Assembly (NCBI GenBank): GCA_000755425.1 | Contig: BBMT01000009.1 | Coordinates: 1-64,000, forward strand | Origin: Vibrio maritimus | GTDB lineage: Bacteria > Pseudomonadota > Gammaproteobacteria > Enterobacterales > Vibrionaceae | Direction of reading: 5' to 3' | Length of the DNA: 64,000 nucleotides | Part shown: in pieces, positions 46,459-55,646 of the stretch | Layout: each line of letters begins with the position of its first letter | Numbering within the stretch: the stretch's first letter is position 1 | Position numbers and translations under genes: made by a program | Notes under the pieces: model-generated | Database searches by the model: none | Told to the model about the DNA's origin: nothing | The model's input: the letters and a program-made list of their open reading frames with translations, nothing else

Positions 46459-47946
46459 ATGTTACCTGTTGTTGCCCTAGTTGGACGCCCGAATGTGGGT
46501 AAGTCGACACTGTTTAATAGACTGACGCGTACGCGTGATGCTTTGGTAGCGGATTTTCCGGGACTAACGCGCGACCGTAAATATGGTCAAGCTCAGTTGG
46601 GTGAGAATGAGTTCATTGTTATCGATACTGGCGGTATTGATGGCACTGAAGAAGGTGTAGAAACCAAAATGGCGGAACAATCGTTAGCTGCGATTGAAGA
46701 AGCTGACGTAGTACTATTCCTTGTGGATGGTCGTGCGGGTCTGACGGTTGCAGACGAAGCGATTGCCAACCACCTACGTAAAATTGAAAAGCCAGCTTTC
46801 CTTGTTGTTAACAAGGTTGATGGTATTGATGCCGATGCTGCTAGCGCTGAATTTTGGCAGCTAGGTGTAGAAAACATGTATCACATCGCTGCGGCTCACG
46901 GCCGTGGTGTGACTGCTCTTCTTGACCGCGCTTTGGATCCTTTCTTTGAGCACCTTTCTGAAACTGAAGGTGAAATCGAAGATTTGACCATGTTTGAAGA
47001 TGCGGAAGACGAGAAGATCGACTATACCGAAGAAGAAGCAGAGGCTGAGTATAAGCGTCTTCAAGACCAGCCAATCAAATTGGCTATCATTGGTCGCCCA
47101 AACGTTGGCAAATCAACCCTGACCAACCGTATTCTTGGTGAAGAGCGTGTGGTGGTTTATGACATGCCAGGTACGACGCGTGATTCCATCTATATTCCGA
47201 TGGAACGAGATGGTCGTGAATACGTTCTGATTGATACTGCAGGCGTGCGTCGTCGTAAACGTATCAATGAAACGGTTGAGAAGTTCTCGGTGGTTCAAAC
47301 GCTAAAAGCGATTGAAGATGCCAACGTAGTATTGGTGGTTATCGATGCTCGCGAGAATATTTCAGACCAAGATCTTAGCTTGCTAGGTTTTGCCCTTAAC
47401 GCAGGTCGATCAATTGTTCTAGCTGTGAACAAGTGGGATGGTTTGGATACAGACGTGAAAGAGCAAGTGAAAAAAGAACTAGACCGTCGTCTAGGCTTTG
47501 TGGACTTTGCACGTATTCACTTTATCTCTGCGCTTCATGGTACCGGTGTTGGTCACTTGTTCGAATCTGTTCAGGAAGCGTATAAGTCAGCAACGACACG
47601 TGTAGGTACATCAGTACTGACTCGCATCATGAAGATGGCAACAGAAGATCACCAACCGCCGATGGTTCGTGGTCGCCGCGTGAAGCTCAAATATGCACAC
47701 GCTGGTGGCTATAACCCACCAATTGTTGTTGTTCACGGTAACCTAGTGAATGAGCTGCCAGATTCGTACAAGCGTTATCTAATGAACTACTACCGTCGTT
47801 CACTGGAAATCATGGGTACGCCAATTAGAATTAACTTCCAAAGCAGCGATAACCCGTTCGAAGGGAAAACGAGCAAGATGACACTTTCTCAGGAGCGTAA
47901 GCGTAAGCGCTTGATGACTATGATGAAAGGTCGTCCTAAGAAATAA
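46459..47946 (+). CDS. der: Ribosome biogenesis GTPase Der (EngA)
   Basis: A 495-residue essential GTPase with two G domains in tandem. G1 is VGRPNVGKSTLFNRLT with DTGG and NKVD. A second G1, IIGRPNVGKSTLTNRIL, follows an acidic linker (residues about 170-205), with DTAGVRRR and NKWD. A C-terminal KH-like domain ends MTMMKGRPKK. It assists 50S assembly. The gene has its own upstream gap of 174 bases. Intact. Confidence 0.98.
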   Translation: MLPVVALVGRPNVGKSTLFNRLTRTRDALVADFPGLTRDRKYGQAQLGENEFIVIDTGGIDGTEEGVETKMAEQSLAAIEEADVVLFLVDGRAGLTVADEAIANHLRKIEKPAFLVVNKVDGIDADAASAEFWQLGVENMYHIAAAHGRGVTALLDRALDPFFEHLSETEGEIEDLTMFEDAEDEKIDYTEEEAEAEYKRLQDQPIKLAIIGRPNVGKSTLTNRILGEERVVVYDMPGTTRDSIYIPMERDGREYVLIDTAGVRRRKRINETVEKFSVVQTLKAIEDANVVLVVIDARENISDQDLSLLGFALNAGRSIVLAVNKWDGLDTDVKEQVKKELDRRLGFVDFARIHFISALHGTGVGHLFESVQEAYKSATTRVGTSVLTRIMKMATEDHQPPMVRGRRVKLKYAHAGGYNPPIVVVHGNLVNELPDSYKRYLMNYYRRSLEIMGTPIRINFQSSDNPFEGKTSKMTLSQERKRKRLMTMMKGRPKK

Positions 47947-47961
47947 AGCATTAACGTAATG

Positions 47962-47990
47962 ACGCCCTCTGATTTCAGAGGCGTTTTTTT
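47962..47990 (+). terminator. Terminator of der
   Basis: ACGCCCTCTGA and TCAGAGGCGT pair with one bulge around TT, followed by T7. Confidence 0.9.
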
Positions 47991-48025
47991 GTGTTCAATA
48001 AAAGTTATGTTGTAAGGAAAGGTTG

Positions 48026-48889
48026 ATGATCACAGCCACTAAGGTGCATTTTTGCCAACAAGTTTGGACGTTGGAAAGTCAGATCCAAGTTCTCGCTCAA
48101 ACCGACCAGTATTGTGATGTCGTCGTCGCAGAGACGCCTTTTCATCCTGTAAGTCATATCTGGCCGGATCATCCAGCAGATAAAGGCACATTGTCGGTAA
48201 ACGGTATTGATTATGAAGTTCAAGGTTGTCTAGTTGGTGCAGTTGAGTTGGCAACTGGCGTTCTTTACGTTGCAGAGTCGATACCGGTGAAGCGCGATAC
48301 TGAAGGTTGGGTATTTGTTGTCGTTCACCGTATAGCAAAAGATGCCAAGCTGACCGAGAAGCAAAGCGTGACGTTACAAGTAGACAAGCAATATCAGCAA
48401 AGCTTAAGCCGAGGACACAGTGCCGGCCATATCGCTTCGCTCGCGTTAAACAAAGTATTGGCACTAGCTTATTGGCGAAAAGACGCTGATCGAAAAGACG
48501 GCTTAGGACACTATGATTTTAATAGTTATGCTCAAGAGCAGAGTTTTGTATCGCCAAACCGCTGTTTTGACAATTATCGACTCGGTAAGACGCTGCGTAA
48601 ACGTGGTTTGAATACCGCGCAAGTGTTGGAAGAGCTAGCGGATATTGAAACCAAAGTGAATCAACAACTGCAAGAATGGCTAAGTGAGCCAAGCGATGTG
48701 ACGATGACGCTTGAAGGGCCGTATTTGACCAGTTCTCGCTACTGGCATTGTCATTTGGATGGAGTAGATGTCGTTATGCCTTGCGGAGGAACTCACATTT
48801 CATCGACTCAAGTGCTTTCAAGAGTGACTGTTGAACTACGTGCCATCGATGGGAGTTATATCGAAATGCACACTGATGTAATTCAATAA
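48026..48889 (+). CDS. AlaX-like alanyl-tRNA editing domain protein
   Basis: A 287-residue protein related to the editing domains of alanyl- and threonyl-tRNA synthetases. The zinc-binding pair of motifs is present: H131-SAG-H135 in LSRGHSAGHIASLAL and C253-GGT-H257 in VVMPCGGTHIS. The N-terminal beta domain shows ETPFHPVSHIWPDHPADKGTL, like the PFYPE...GG..DTG region of AlaX but altered. It probably hydrolyses mischarged Ser- or Gly-tRNA(Ala) in trans; the substrate is not proven. Start ATG 48026 has AAGGAAAGG upstream; a TTG three bases earlier is unlikely. It stands alone between der and a cyclase gene. Intact. Confidence 0.8.
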   Translation: MITATKVHFCQQVWTLESQIQVLAQTDQYCDVVVAETPFHPVSHIWPDHPADKGTLSVNGIDYEVQGCLVGAVELATGVLYVAESIPVKRDTEGWVFVVVHRIAKDAKLTEKQSVTLQVDKQYQQSLSRGHSAGHIASLALNKVLALAYWRKDADRKDGLGHYDFNSYAQEQSFVSPNRCFDNYRLGKTLRKRGLNTAQVLEELADIETKVNQQLQEWLSEPSDVTMTLEGPYLTSSRYWHCHLDGVDVVMPCGGTHISSTQVLSRVTVELRAIDGSYIEMHTDVIQ

Positions 48890-49260
48890 TGGCGAATGCG
48901 ATCTTTTTATGAAATCCTGTCTTTGGTTGTTTTTAACATAAACGTTAGACTTTTATTCTACCTTAAATCGAAATGCAGGATATGTAACTTATGCTTTCGG
49001 TATGTGGTTATATAAATGTTCTTTTTTAAGCAGATCGCTGATCAAGCTAGCTTTTGAAGATGATCATATAAAGATCGTTTTCACGGCGTCACCTTGTTCG
49101 GCTTATGTAAGGCTTTACAGGTTAAATTACGTTCAAATATTCTTTTGGTCAATAGTTCATCTATCTGTCCCCTGTGTTAGTATGTGCTCGAAGCGCATAA
49201 TAAACAGTCTGCTATCCGCTTTGCGAGAGTGGTAAGGCAGCAAACAAAAAGACGCGAACT
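48890..49260 (+). other. Intergenic leader of the GGDEF gene with a GATC cluster
   Basis: About 370 bases without a supported gene. Four GATC sites lie within 44 bases, at 49033, 49040, 49062 and 49073. Spacing of 22 and 11 between the last three would put them on one helix face. The region is AT-rich. A 77-codon frame at 49002-49235 has no ribosome-binding site and is cysteine-rich by chance, so I do not call it. Regulation of the downstream gene by Dam methylation is conceivable. Confidence 0.45.
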
Positions 49261-50295
49261 ATGAATAAAGACTTGCTGATCGATGCCCATAAAGGCATGA
49301 ATAATTTATTAAAGGATCTCGCACTGGGACTTCCCCAATCCCAGTTAGTGTCAAGGATAATCAAGCTTACAGAACGCTTGTTTCCTGACAAACGAGTTTC
49401 AATTTTATCGTTGGATGAAGTAACCCAATGTTTGCACACGGTGGCGGCGCCCAACCTGCCTATCGCGTACAATCAGGCGATCGACGGTATTGCTATTGGT
49501 GAACAGGTTGGTTCATGTGGCGCTGCCGCTTATTTGAAGCGTTCAGTGATTGTCGATGATGTGACCCGACATCGCAATTGGCAGTCGTACATTGAGTTAG
49601 CAGCCTCTGCGAACATTCGGGCTTGTTGGTCGGTACCTGTTATTTCTACTCAGCAACATTGCTTAGGGACGTTTGCTCTCTATAGTAGTAGCGCTACGAC
49701 TCCGGAAGCGATTGAAATTGAAGTGCTAGAATCACTTGCCGCAGTATATTCGGTGGCACTTGAAAAGTATGCACTAGAGGATAAGCTGACGTTCCAAGCT
49801 CAAATGGATCCTCTTACCCACTGTTTAAATCGCCGTGAGCTTCTTGAGCGAGTCGAGAAAAGTCATTGTTTCGACGGAAATATCCTTGGCTGCTTTTTTG
49901 TTGATATCGACAAATTTAAGCAGGTCAACGATGAATACGGACATTATTTTGGTGATAAGGTACTCAAAGCGGTAGCAAAAGAGCTGAAAGCGATACTACC
50001 GCCGCAAGCTGTCCTTGGACGGTATGGTGGTGATGAGTTCTTGGCGTTTTGTTGTTTCCCTAGTGAAGAGGGCGCCAGAACATTTTACGAGACATTGAGT
50101 AGCGAATTAAACAAGCCTGTGACATTAGAAGAGACCAATATCTCTGTTAGTGTTGGATTTGCCACCAAAGAATGTTGTTCAGATTTGCCTATGGACAAGT
50201 TGATTCGTAAAGCTGATGCCGAAATGTACAAAGTAAAACGACGTAATCGACGCGCCGTGCCTATGACTGCTTATTCTCAAATGCTTGCTTCCTAG
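49261..50295 (+). CDS. GAF-GGDEF diguanylate cyclase
   Basis: A 344-residue soluble protein. A GAF sensor domain (about 20-170) contains GIAIGEQVGSCGAAAYLKRSVIVDDV, close to the GAF type seen in redox or ligand-binding sensors. The GGDEF domain (about 180-335) has MDPLTHCLNRRELLE, VDIDKFKQVNDEYGH and an intact RYGGDEF active site (residues 254-260). It should make cyclic di-GMP from two GTP. No RxxD inhibitory site is seen upstream of GGDEF (the residues there are LPPQA), so feedback inhibition by the product is not expected. The signal is unknown. It is not in an operon. Confidence 0.93.
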   Translation: MNKDLLIDAHKGMNNLLKDLALGLPQSQLVSRIIKLTERLFPDKRVSILSLDEVTQCLHTVAAPNLPIAYNQAIDGIAIGEQVGSCGAAAYLKRSVIVDDVTRHRNWQSYIELAASANIRACWSVPVISTQQHCLGTFALYSSSATTPEAIEIEVLESLAAVYSVALEKYALEDKLTFQAQMDPLTHCLNRRELLERVEKSHCFDGNILGCFFVDIDKFKQVNDEYGHYFGDKVLKAVAKELKAILPPQAVLGRYGGDEFLAFCCFPSEEGARTFYETLSSELNKPVTLEETNISVSVGFATKECCSDLPMDKLIRKADAEMYKVKRRNRRAVPMTAYSQMLAS

Positions 50296-50440
50296 TTTAG
50301 CGAGCTGCTTACTCAAAGGGGTGTAAGCTAGGGTCATCAATAAGGTAACAAGCAAAGGCTGGTTTTGATTGGTGTCAATGCGGCGCCTGTAAAGAAAGTC
50401 GTATGATGCCAATATTAATTATTGCTAATATAGGTGAGTC

Positions 50441-50671
50441 ATGACAAGTTCAGAGAATAGCTGCCCGACCTGTAATCAAGAATTGGATTGGGATGGTCAA
50501 TATCACTGTGGTGGCTGTGAGCGCCACTACAAAAAGATAGGCTTTTGTCCCGATTGCGACGCTGAGTTAGAGAAGCTGCAGGCGTGTGGCTCTGCAAGCT
50601 ACTTTTGTAATAGCTGCAATGAGCTCAAGTCCAAGTCTCGAGTTAAGTTTGTTTTTAAGACTGTAGACTAG
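50441..50671 (+). CDS. yfgJ: Zinc-ribbon protein YfgJ
   Basis: A 76-residue protein with four CxxC pairs: CPTC, CGGC, CPDC and CNSC, the double zinc-ribbon of the YfgJ family. In E. coli yfgJ sits between der and xseA; here it lies directly before xseA (converging), so synteny supports the name. Function is unknown. An AGGTGAG ribosome-binding site precedes the ATG. Intact. Confidence 0.9.
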   Translation: MTSSENSCPTCNQELDWDGQYHCGGCERHYKKIGFCPDCDAELEKLQACGSASYFCNSCNELKSKSRVKFVFKTVD

Positions 50672-50686
50672 GCAAGTCTGGCTAGA

Positions 50687-52063
50687 TTAGCCGTTATCCC
50701 CTGTGCGAATAACCTGAGACTCGATAATACCGTTATCGAGTTTTGTCTTTATGGTACTGCCGACTTCGACATTGCTAGCATTGGTGATCACTTGACCCTT
50801 GCTGTCTTGAGTAATCGAATAGCCGCGCTGCAGCGTCGCGAGTGGGCTGACGGTATCTAGTTTTCCAGCCGTCACTGCAAACTGGTGCTTCGCTGTATCG
50901 AGCTGTTTCTGTATCGCTTGTTTAAGCCGCGCTTGTAACTGCGTTAATCGGTTGGATTGTTTTTCTAATTGACGGTCTGGAGAGAGCGCCATTAACCGAT
51001 GTTGCTTGTTGTTTAGACGCAGAGCTTCTTGCGATAAGCGCTGCTTCATAGCCGCACTCAAACGGTATTCAAACTCATCAAGAAGTTGGCTCTGTCTTTG
51101 CAGCTGATGTTTTGGGTGATGACTATTTAATGCTTGTGTCAGTGCAGAAAACTGCTGTTTTTGCTGAGCCAGGTAAATCTGCATGGTATTACGCAGCCTT
51201 TGCTCTCGACTCTTTAGCGACTCATGCTTGTGTGACGTGTCATTACTCACCAGTTCTGCAGCCGCACTTGGCGTTGGCGCGCGTACATCAGCAACATAAT
51301 CGGCAATTGTGACATCAATTTCGTGCCCGACAGCACTAATGATAGGGATCTGACTTGCTGCGATGGTTCTCGCCACGATTTCGTGGTTGAAGCACCATAA
51401 ATCTTCCAATGAGCCACCACCTCGGCCGACAATCAATACATCACATTCGTTTCGACTGTTGGCGCGGCCAATAGCCTGTGCGATCTCAATCGCTGCCATA
51501 TCACCTTGCACGGTTGTCGGGTAGATGACGACTGGGAGGGAGGGGTCGCGTCTTTTCAGTACATCGAGAATATCGAATAGCGCGGCACCGGTTTTAGAAG
51601 TGATGATGCCCACGCGTTTAGGGTGAGAGGGCAGAGGCTTTTTCAGTGACTGTGAGAATAACCCCTCAGCCGCTAGTGACATCTTCAGCTTCTCAAATTC
51701 TTGCTGCAGTCTGCCATCGCCCTCTGGCTGCATCGACTCAATGATCAGTTGGTAGTCACCACGTGGCTCATATAAAGAGAGACGCGCTTTCACCAATACT
51801 TGATTACCATTGGTAGGTTTAAAGGTAACTCGGCGATTGTTGCCACGGAACATCGCGCACTTAACTTGAGCGCGTGAGTCTTTTAACGTGAGGTACCAGT
51901 GACCAGAGACAGGTGCAGAAAAGTTAGATATTTCACCGACTAACCATACAATACCCATTTCATTTTCTAGTAATAAACGTACTTCGGAATTCAGACGAGA
52001 GACCGTGTAAATGTTCTGATTAGAAGAAGATGACTGAGAAGTAGATCGCGGGGATAGGGACAC
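50687..52063 (-). CDS. xseA: Exodeoxyribonuclease VII large subunit XseA
   Basis: With XseB it degrades single-stranded DNA into oligonucleotides. An N-terminal OB fold begins IYTVSRLNSEVRLLLENEMG. The catalytic core contains GRGGGSLEDLWCFNHE, SAVGHEIDVTIADYVADVRAPTPSAAAEL and HPKRVGIITSKTGAA. A long coiled-coil region follows (about 270-390), ending TLQRGYSITQ. The open frame extends upstream to 52270, but that part overlaps the guaB promoter and is not family sequence. GTG 52063 (VSLSPRSTSQSSSSNQN) is the best start, giving about 458 residues. It is divergent from guaB. Confidence 0.93.
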   Translation of the reverse strand: MSLSPRSTSQSSSSNQNIYTVSRLNSEVRLLLENEMGIVWLVGEISNFSAPVSGHWYLTLKDSRAQVKCAMFRGNNRRVTFKPTNGNQVLVKARLSLYEPRGDYQLIIESMQPEGDGRLQQEFEKLKMSLAAEGLFSQSLKKPLPSHPKRVGIITSKTGAALFDILDVLKRRDPSLPVVIYPTTVQGDMAAIEIAQAIGRANSRNECDVLIVGRGGGSLEDLWCFNHEIVARTIAASQIPIISAVGHEIDVTIADYVADVRAPTPSAAAELVSNDTSHKHESLKSREQRLRNTMQIYLAQQKQQFSALTQALNSHHPKHQLQRQSQLLDEFEYRLSAAMKQRLSQEALRLNNKQHRLMALSPDRQLEKQSNRLTQLQARLKQAIQKQLDTAKHQFAVTAGKLDTVSPLATLQRGYSITQDSKGQVITNASNVEVGSTIKTKLDNGIIESQVIRTGDNG

Positions 52064-52270
52064 AGCTAATCTCAAAGACGTGAGTATGGAAATTAGCGGC
52101 AATATAATACATATCAAGGGGGTAATTGCAAATAAAAAATAGAAAAATGTGTAGCCAAGCGATTTCGTCGGGCGTATAATCCCACCGCAATATCTAATCC
52201 AAATCACCTTATTATGCGAAACGATAAGGCCGGATTTTTCTTTAAACTCCTCTATTGTGAGATATTGCAA

Positions 52271-53732
52271 ATGCTAAGAATTGCCAAAGAAGCGCTGACG
52301 TTCGATGATGTACTACTCGTTCCAGCTCACTCCACCGTTCTCCCAAACACAGCTGATCTTCGCACTCGGCTGACCAAGAATATCACTCTGAATATTCCAA
52401 TGATCTCTGCGTCTATGGACACAGTGACAGAAGCGCGTCTTGCGATCGCGCTAGCCCAAGAAGGTGGCATTGGCTTTATCCACAAGAACATGTCTATCGA
52501 GCAACAAGCTGAGCAGGTTCGTCTAGTTAAAATCTTTGAAGCAGGTGTGGTTACTAACCCAGTAACAGTTAGCCAGATGCATCTATCGCTGATGTGGTTG
52601 CGCTGACTGATAAGCACGGCTTTGCCGGTTTCCCTGTTGTTGCTGAAAACAACGAACTCGTAGGCATCATACTGGTCGTGATGTTCGCTTCGTTACTGAC
52701 CTTTCTAAGAAAGTAGAAGCAGTAATGACGCCAAAAGAGCGCCTAGCCTCTGTTAAAGAAGGTGCTTCTCGTGAAGAAGTACAAGAAGAGATGCATCGCG
52801 CACGTGTCGAGAAAGTACTGGTTGTGAATGACGAGTTCCAACTAACCGGTATGATTACAGCAAAAGACTTCCACAAAGCAGAACGTAAACCTAACGCATG
52901 TAAAGATGCGCAAGGTCGTCTACGCGTTGGCGCTGCGGTTGGTGCTGGTGCTGGTAACGAAGAACGTGTTAAAGCGCTTGTTGAAGCTGGTGTTGACGTT
53001 CTACTTATCGACTCTTCACACGGTCACTCTGAAGGTGTTCTAAACCGTATCCGCGAAACTCGCGCAGCATACCCAGATCTCGATATCATTGGCGGTAACG
53101 TCGCGACAGCTGCAGGTGCTAAAGCACTGATTGAAGCTGGCGTAAGTGCAGTTAAAGTAGGTATTGGCCCTGGCTCTATCTGTACAACTCGTATCGTAAC
53201 GGGTGTAGGTGTTCCTCAAATTACAGCGATTTCAGACGCAGCAGCAGCGGCAGAAGAATATGGCATCCCAGTTATTGCTGATGGCGGCATCCGTTTCTCA
53301 GGTGATATCTGTAAAGCTATTGTAGCTGGCGCATCTTGTGTCATGGTTGGTTCAATGTTCGCTGGTACTGAAGAAGCTCCAGGTGAAGTTATTCTTTACC
53401 AAGGTCGTTCATACAAAGCTTACCGTGGTATGGGTTCTCTTGGCGCTATGTCTCAAGGTTCTTCTGACCGTTACTTCCAATCTGACAATGCAGCAGACAA
53501 GCTGGTACCTGAAGGTATCGAAGGTCGTATCGCTTACAAAGGTCGCCTAAAAGAGATCGTTCACCAGCAAATGGGTGGTCTTCGTTCAAGCATGGGTCTA
53601 ACTGGCTCTGCGACTATTGAAGACATGCGTACTAAAGCGGAATTCGTTCGCATCTCTGGTGCAGGCCTCAACGAATCTCATGTACACGATGTTCAAATCA
53701 CCAAGGAAGCGCCTAACTACCGTTTGGGTTAA
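52271..53732 (+). CDS. guaB: IMP dehydrogenase GuaB; two frame breaks
   Basis: GuaB oxidises IMP to XMP, the committed step to GMP. The start at ATG 52271 (MLRIAKEALTFDDVLLVPAH) matches the family. CBS domains span about 90-200. The catalytic cysteine loop is VKVGIGPGSICTTRIVTGVGVP and the flap region is SLGAMSQGSSDRYFQ. Breaks are at 52573 (CC for CCC; restores SPDASIADVVALTDKHG) and near 52670 (one T missing; restores GIITGRDVRFVTDL). The corrected length is 487 residues. guaA follows after 152 bases containing a possible terminator and a PurR-like operator, so guaB and guaA may be separate transcription units. Confidence 0.96.
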
Positions 53733-53793
53733 TTAATCGTTTAGGTTAATTAACCACTTAGGTTAATAGCGATAACGTAGTGAAATAAATCCT

Positions 53794-53809
53794 ACGTAAA
53801 CGTTTGCTT
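53794..53809 (+). promoter_or_regulatory. Putative PurR operator upstream of guaA
   Basis: ACGTAAACGTTTGCTT differs from the PurR operator consensus ACGCAAACGTTTGCGT at two of 16 positions and keeps the central AAACGTTT. It lies about 76 bases upstream of the guaA ATG. No equally good match was seen before guaB. PurR with hypoxanthine or guanine would repress guaA. By-eye call. Confidence 0.55.
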
Positions 53810-53830
53810 TTTTCCTTGAAGCAAAGATAA

Positions 53831-53856
53831 GAGGCGGGTAAACTCGCCTCCGTTTT
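53831..53856 (+). terminator. Hairpin between guaB and guaA
   Basis: GAGGCG and CGCCTC pair around GGTAAACT, followed by CGTTTT. It is a short stem with a weak T tract, so it may attenuate, not fully stop, read-through from guaB. It lies downstream of the PurR-like site, inside the guaA leader. Confidence 0.5.
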
Positions 53857-53884
53857 CAACACTTAGCTGATAAGATTGCCCAAA

Positions 53885-55438
53885 ATGACGAAAAATATTC
53901 ATGACCAACGAATTCTGATCCTAGACTTCGGTTCTCAATACACACAACTAGTAGCACGTCGCGTTCGTGAGATCGGTGTTTACTGTGAACTATGGAGCTG
54001 GGACGTAGAAGAAGCGGATATTCGTGAATTCAACCCAGACGGTATTATCCTATCTGGTGGTCCAGAAAGCGTTACGGAAGACAACTCTCCACGTGCTCCT
54101 CAGTACGTATTTGATTCAGGTGTTCCAGTTCTTGGTGTGTGCTACGGCATGCAGACCATGGCTGAGCAGCTGGGCGGTAAAGTAGCGGGCTCTAACGAGC
54201 GTGAATTTGGCTACGCACAAGTTAAAGTCTCTGGTGACTCTGCAATCTTTAAAGATCTTGAAGAAACTCAAGATGTTTGGATGAGCCACGGCGACAAAGT
54301 TGTTGAAATCCCAGCAGACTTCGTAAAAGTTGGTGAGACGGATACTTGTCCGTACGCAGCAATGGCAAACGAAGAGAAAAAATACTACGGTGTTCAGTTC
54401 CACCCAGAAGTGACGCACACTAAGCAAGGCCTACAAATGCTAGAGAACTTCGTTCTTGGTGCTTGTGGCTGTGAGCGCCTATGGACTCCTGGTTCTATCA
54501 TCGAAGACGCAGTTGCTCGTATTAAAGAGCAAGTGGGCGACGATGAAGTGATCCTAGGTCTATCTGGCGGTGTTGATTCATCTGTAGTGGCGATGCTTGT
54601 TCACCGCGCTATCGGCGACAAACTGACTTGTGTATTTGTAGACAACGGTCTTCTTCGTCTAAACGAAGGCGAGCAAGTGATGGAGATGTTTGGCGACAAG
54701 TTCGGTCTAAACATCATCAAAGTTGACGCAGAAGAGCGTTTCCTAGCAGCACTTGAAGGCAAGTCTGATCCAGAAGAGAAGCGCAAGACAATCGGTCACG
54801 TATTCGTTGACGTATTCGACGAAGAATCGAAGAAGCTAGAGAATGCGAAATGGCTTGCTCAGGGTACGATCTACCCAGACGTTATCGAATCTGCAGCATC
54901 GAAAACAGGTAAAGCACACGTTATCAAATCTCACCACAACGTGGGCGGTCTTCCTGATGATATGGAAATGGGTCTTGTTGAGCCGCTACGCGAGCTATTC
55001 AAAGACGAAGTACGTAAGATCGGTCTAGAGCTAGGTCTTCCATACAACATGCTTTATCGTCACCCATTCCCAGGTCCAGGCCTAGGTGTACGTGTACTTG
55101 GCGAAATCAAGAAAGAGTACTGTGATCTTCTTCGCCGTGCTGATGCTATCTTCATTGAAGAGTTGCACAATGCAGACCTTTACCACAAGGTATCTCAAGC
55201 GTTCACGGTATTCCTACCTGTGCGTTCTGTAGGTGTAATGGGCGATGGCCGTAAGTACGACTGGGTTGTTTCTTTACGTGCTGTTGAGACTATCGACTTC
55301 ATGACGGCTCACTGGGCGCACCTACCATACGACTTCCTAGGTAAGGTTTCTAACCGTATCATCAACGAAGTAGATGGTATTTCTCGCGTTGTTTACGACA
55401 TCTCTGGTAAGCCACCTGCGACGATCGAGTGGGAATAA
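53885..55438 (+). CDS. guaA: GMP synthase (glutamine-hydrolysing) GuaA
   Basis: A 517-residue enzyme amidating XMP to GMP. The class I glutaminase domain (1-200) has the nucleophile in VLGVCYGMQTMAEQ and the histidine/glutamate in GVQFHPEVTHT. The ATP pyrophosphatase P-loop is LGLSGGVDSSVVAML. The dimerisation domain ends YDISGKPPATIEWE. Start ATG 53885 (MTKNIHDQRILILDFGSQY) is chosen; TTG 53876 would add three residues. Intact. Confidence 0.98.
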   Translation: MTKNIHDQRILILDFGSQYTQLVARRVREIGVYCELWSWDVEEADIREFNPDGIILSGGPESVTEDNSPRAPQYVFDSGVPVLGVCYGMQTMAEQLGGKVAGSNEREFGYAQVKVSGDSAIFKDLEETQDVWMSHGDKVVEIPADFVKVGETDTCPYAAMANEEKKYYGVQFHPEVTHTKQGLQMLENFVLGACGCERLWTPGSIIEDAVARIKEQVGDDEVILGLSGGVDSSVVAMLVHRAIGDKLTCVFVDNGLLRLNEGEQVMEMFGDKFGLNIIKVDAEERFLAALEGKSDPEEKRKTIGHVFVDVFDEESKKLENAKWLAQGTIYPDVIESAASKTGKAHVIKSHHNVGGLPDDMEMGLVEPLRELFKDEVRKIGLELGLPYNMLYRHPFPGPGLGVRVLGEIKKEYCDLLRRADAIFIEELHNADLYHKVSQAFTVFLPVRSVGVMGDGRKYDWVVSLRAVETIDFMTAHWAHLPYDFLGKVSNRIINEVDGISRVVYDISGKPPATIEWE

Positions 55439-55476
55439 TCCTTGATAGCTCGTCTCTTTGAGACAAACTAAATCGC

Positions 55477-55504
55477 AAAAAGCCGACATTATGTCGGCTT
55501 TTTT
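55477..55504 (+). terminator. Terminator of guaA
   Basis: AAAAAGCCGACA and TGTCGGCTTTTTT pair around TTA and run into T6. Confidence 0.92.
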
Positions 55505-55646
55505 ATGTGTGTCGGAAAATACTGAATACGAATATGCAATCGGTAAAACTTAGATTGCAAATAACGGGGCTGCTCAACATTTACATTTTGAATTAAAATT
55601 TTCCTACAATTTTTGTAACTAATTTTGAATTTAGGGCTCTTTGACA

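Noticed and set aside
49002..49235. 77-codon open frame upstream of the GGDEF gene
   Set aside because: It has no ribosome-binding site and irregular composition, and it ends inside the cyclase leader. It is probably chance.
52064..52270. 69-residue N-terminal extension of XseA
   Set aside because: The extra residues match no XseA, overlap the guaB promoter and reach the guaB start. A GTG at 52063 gives the normal length.
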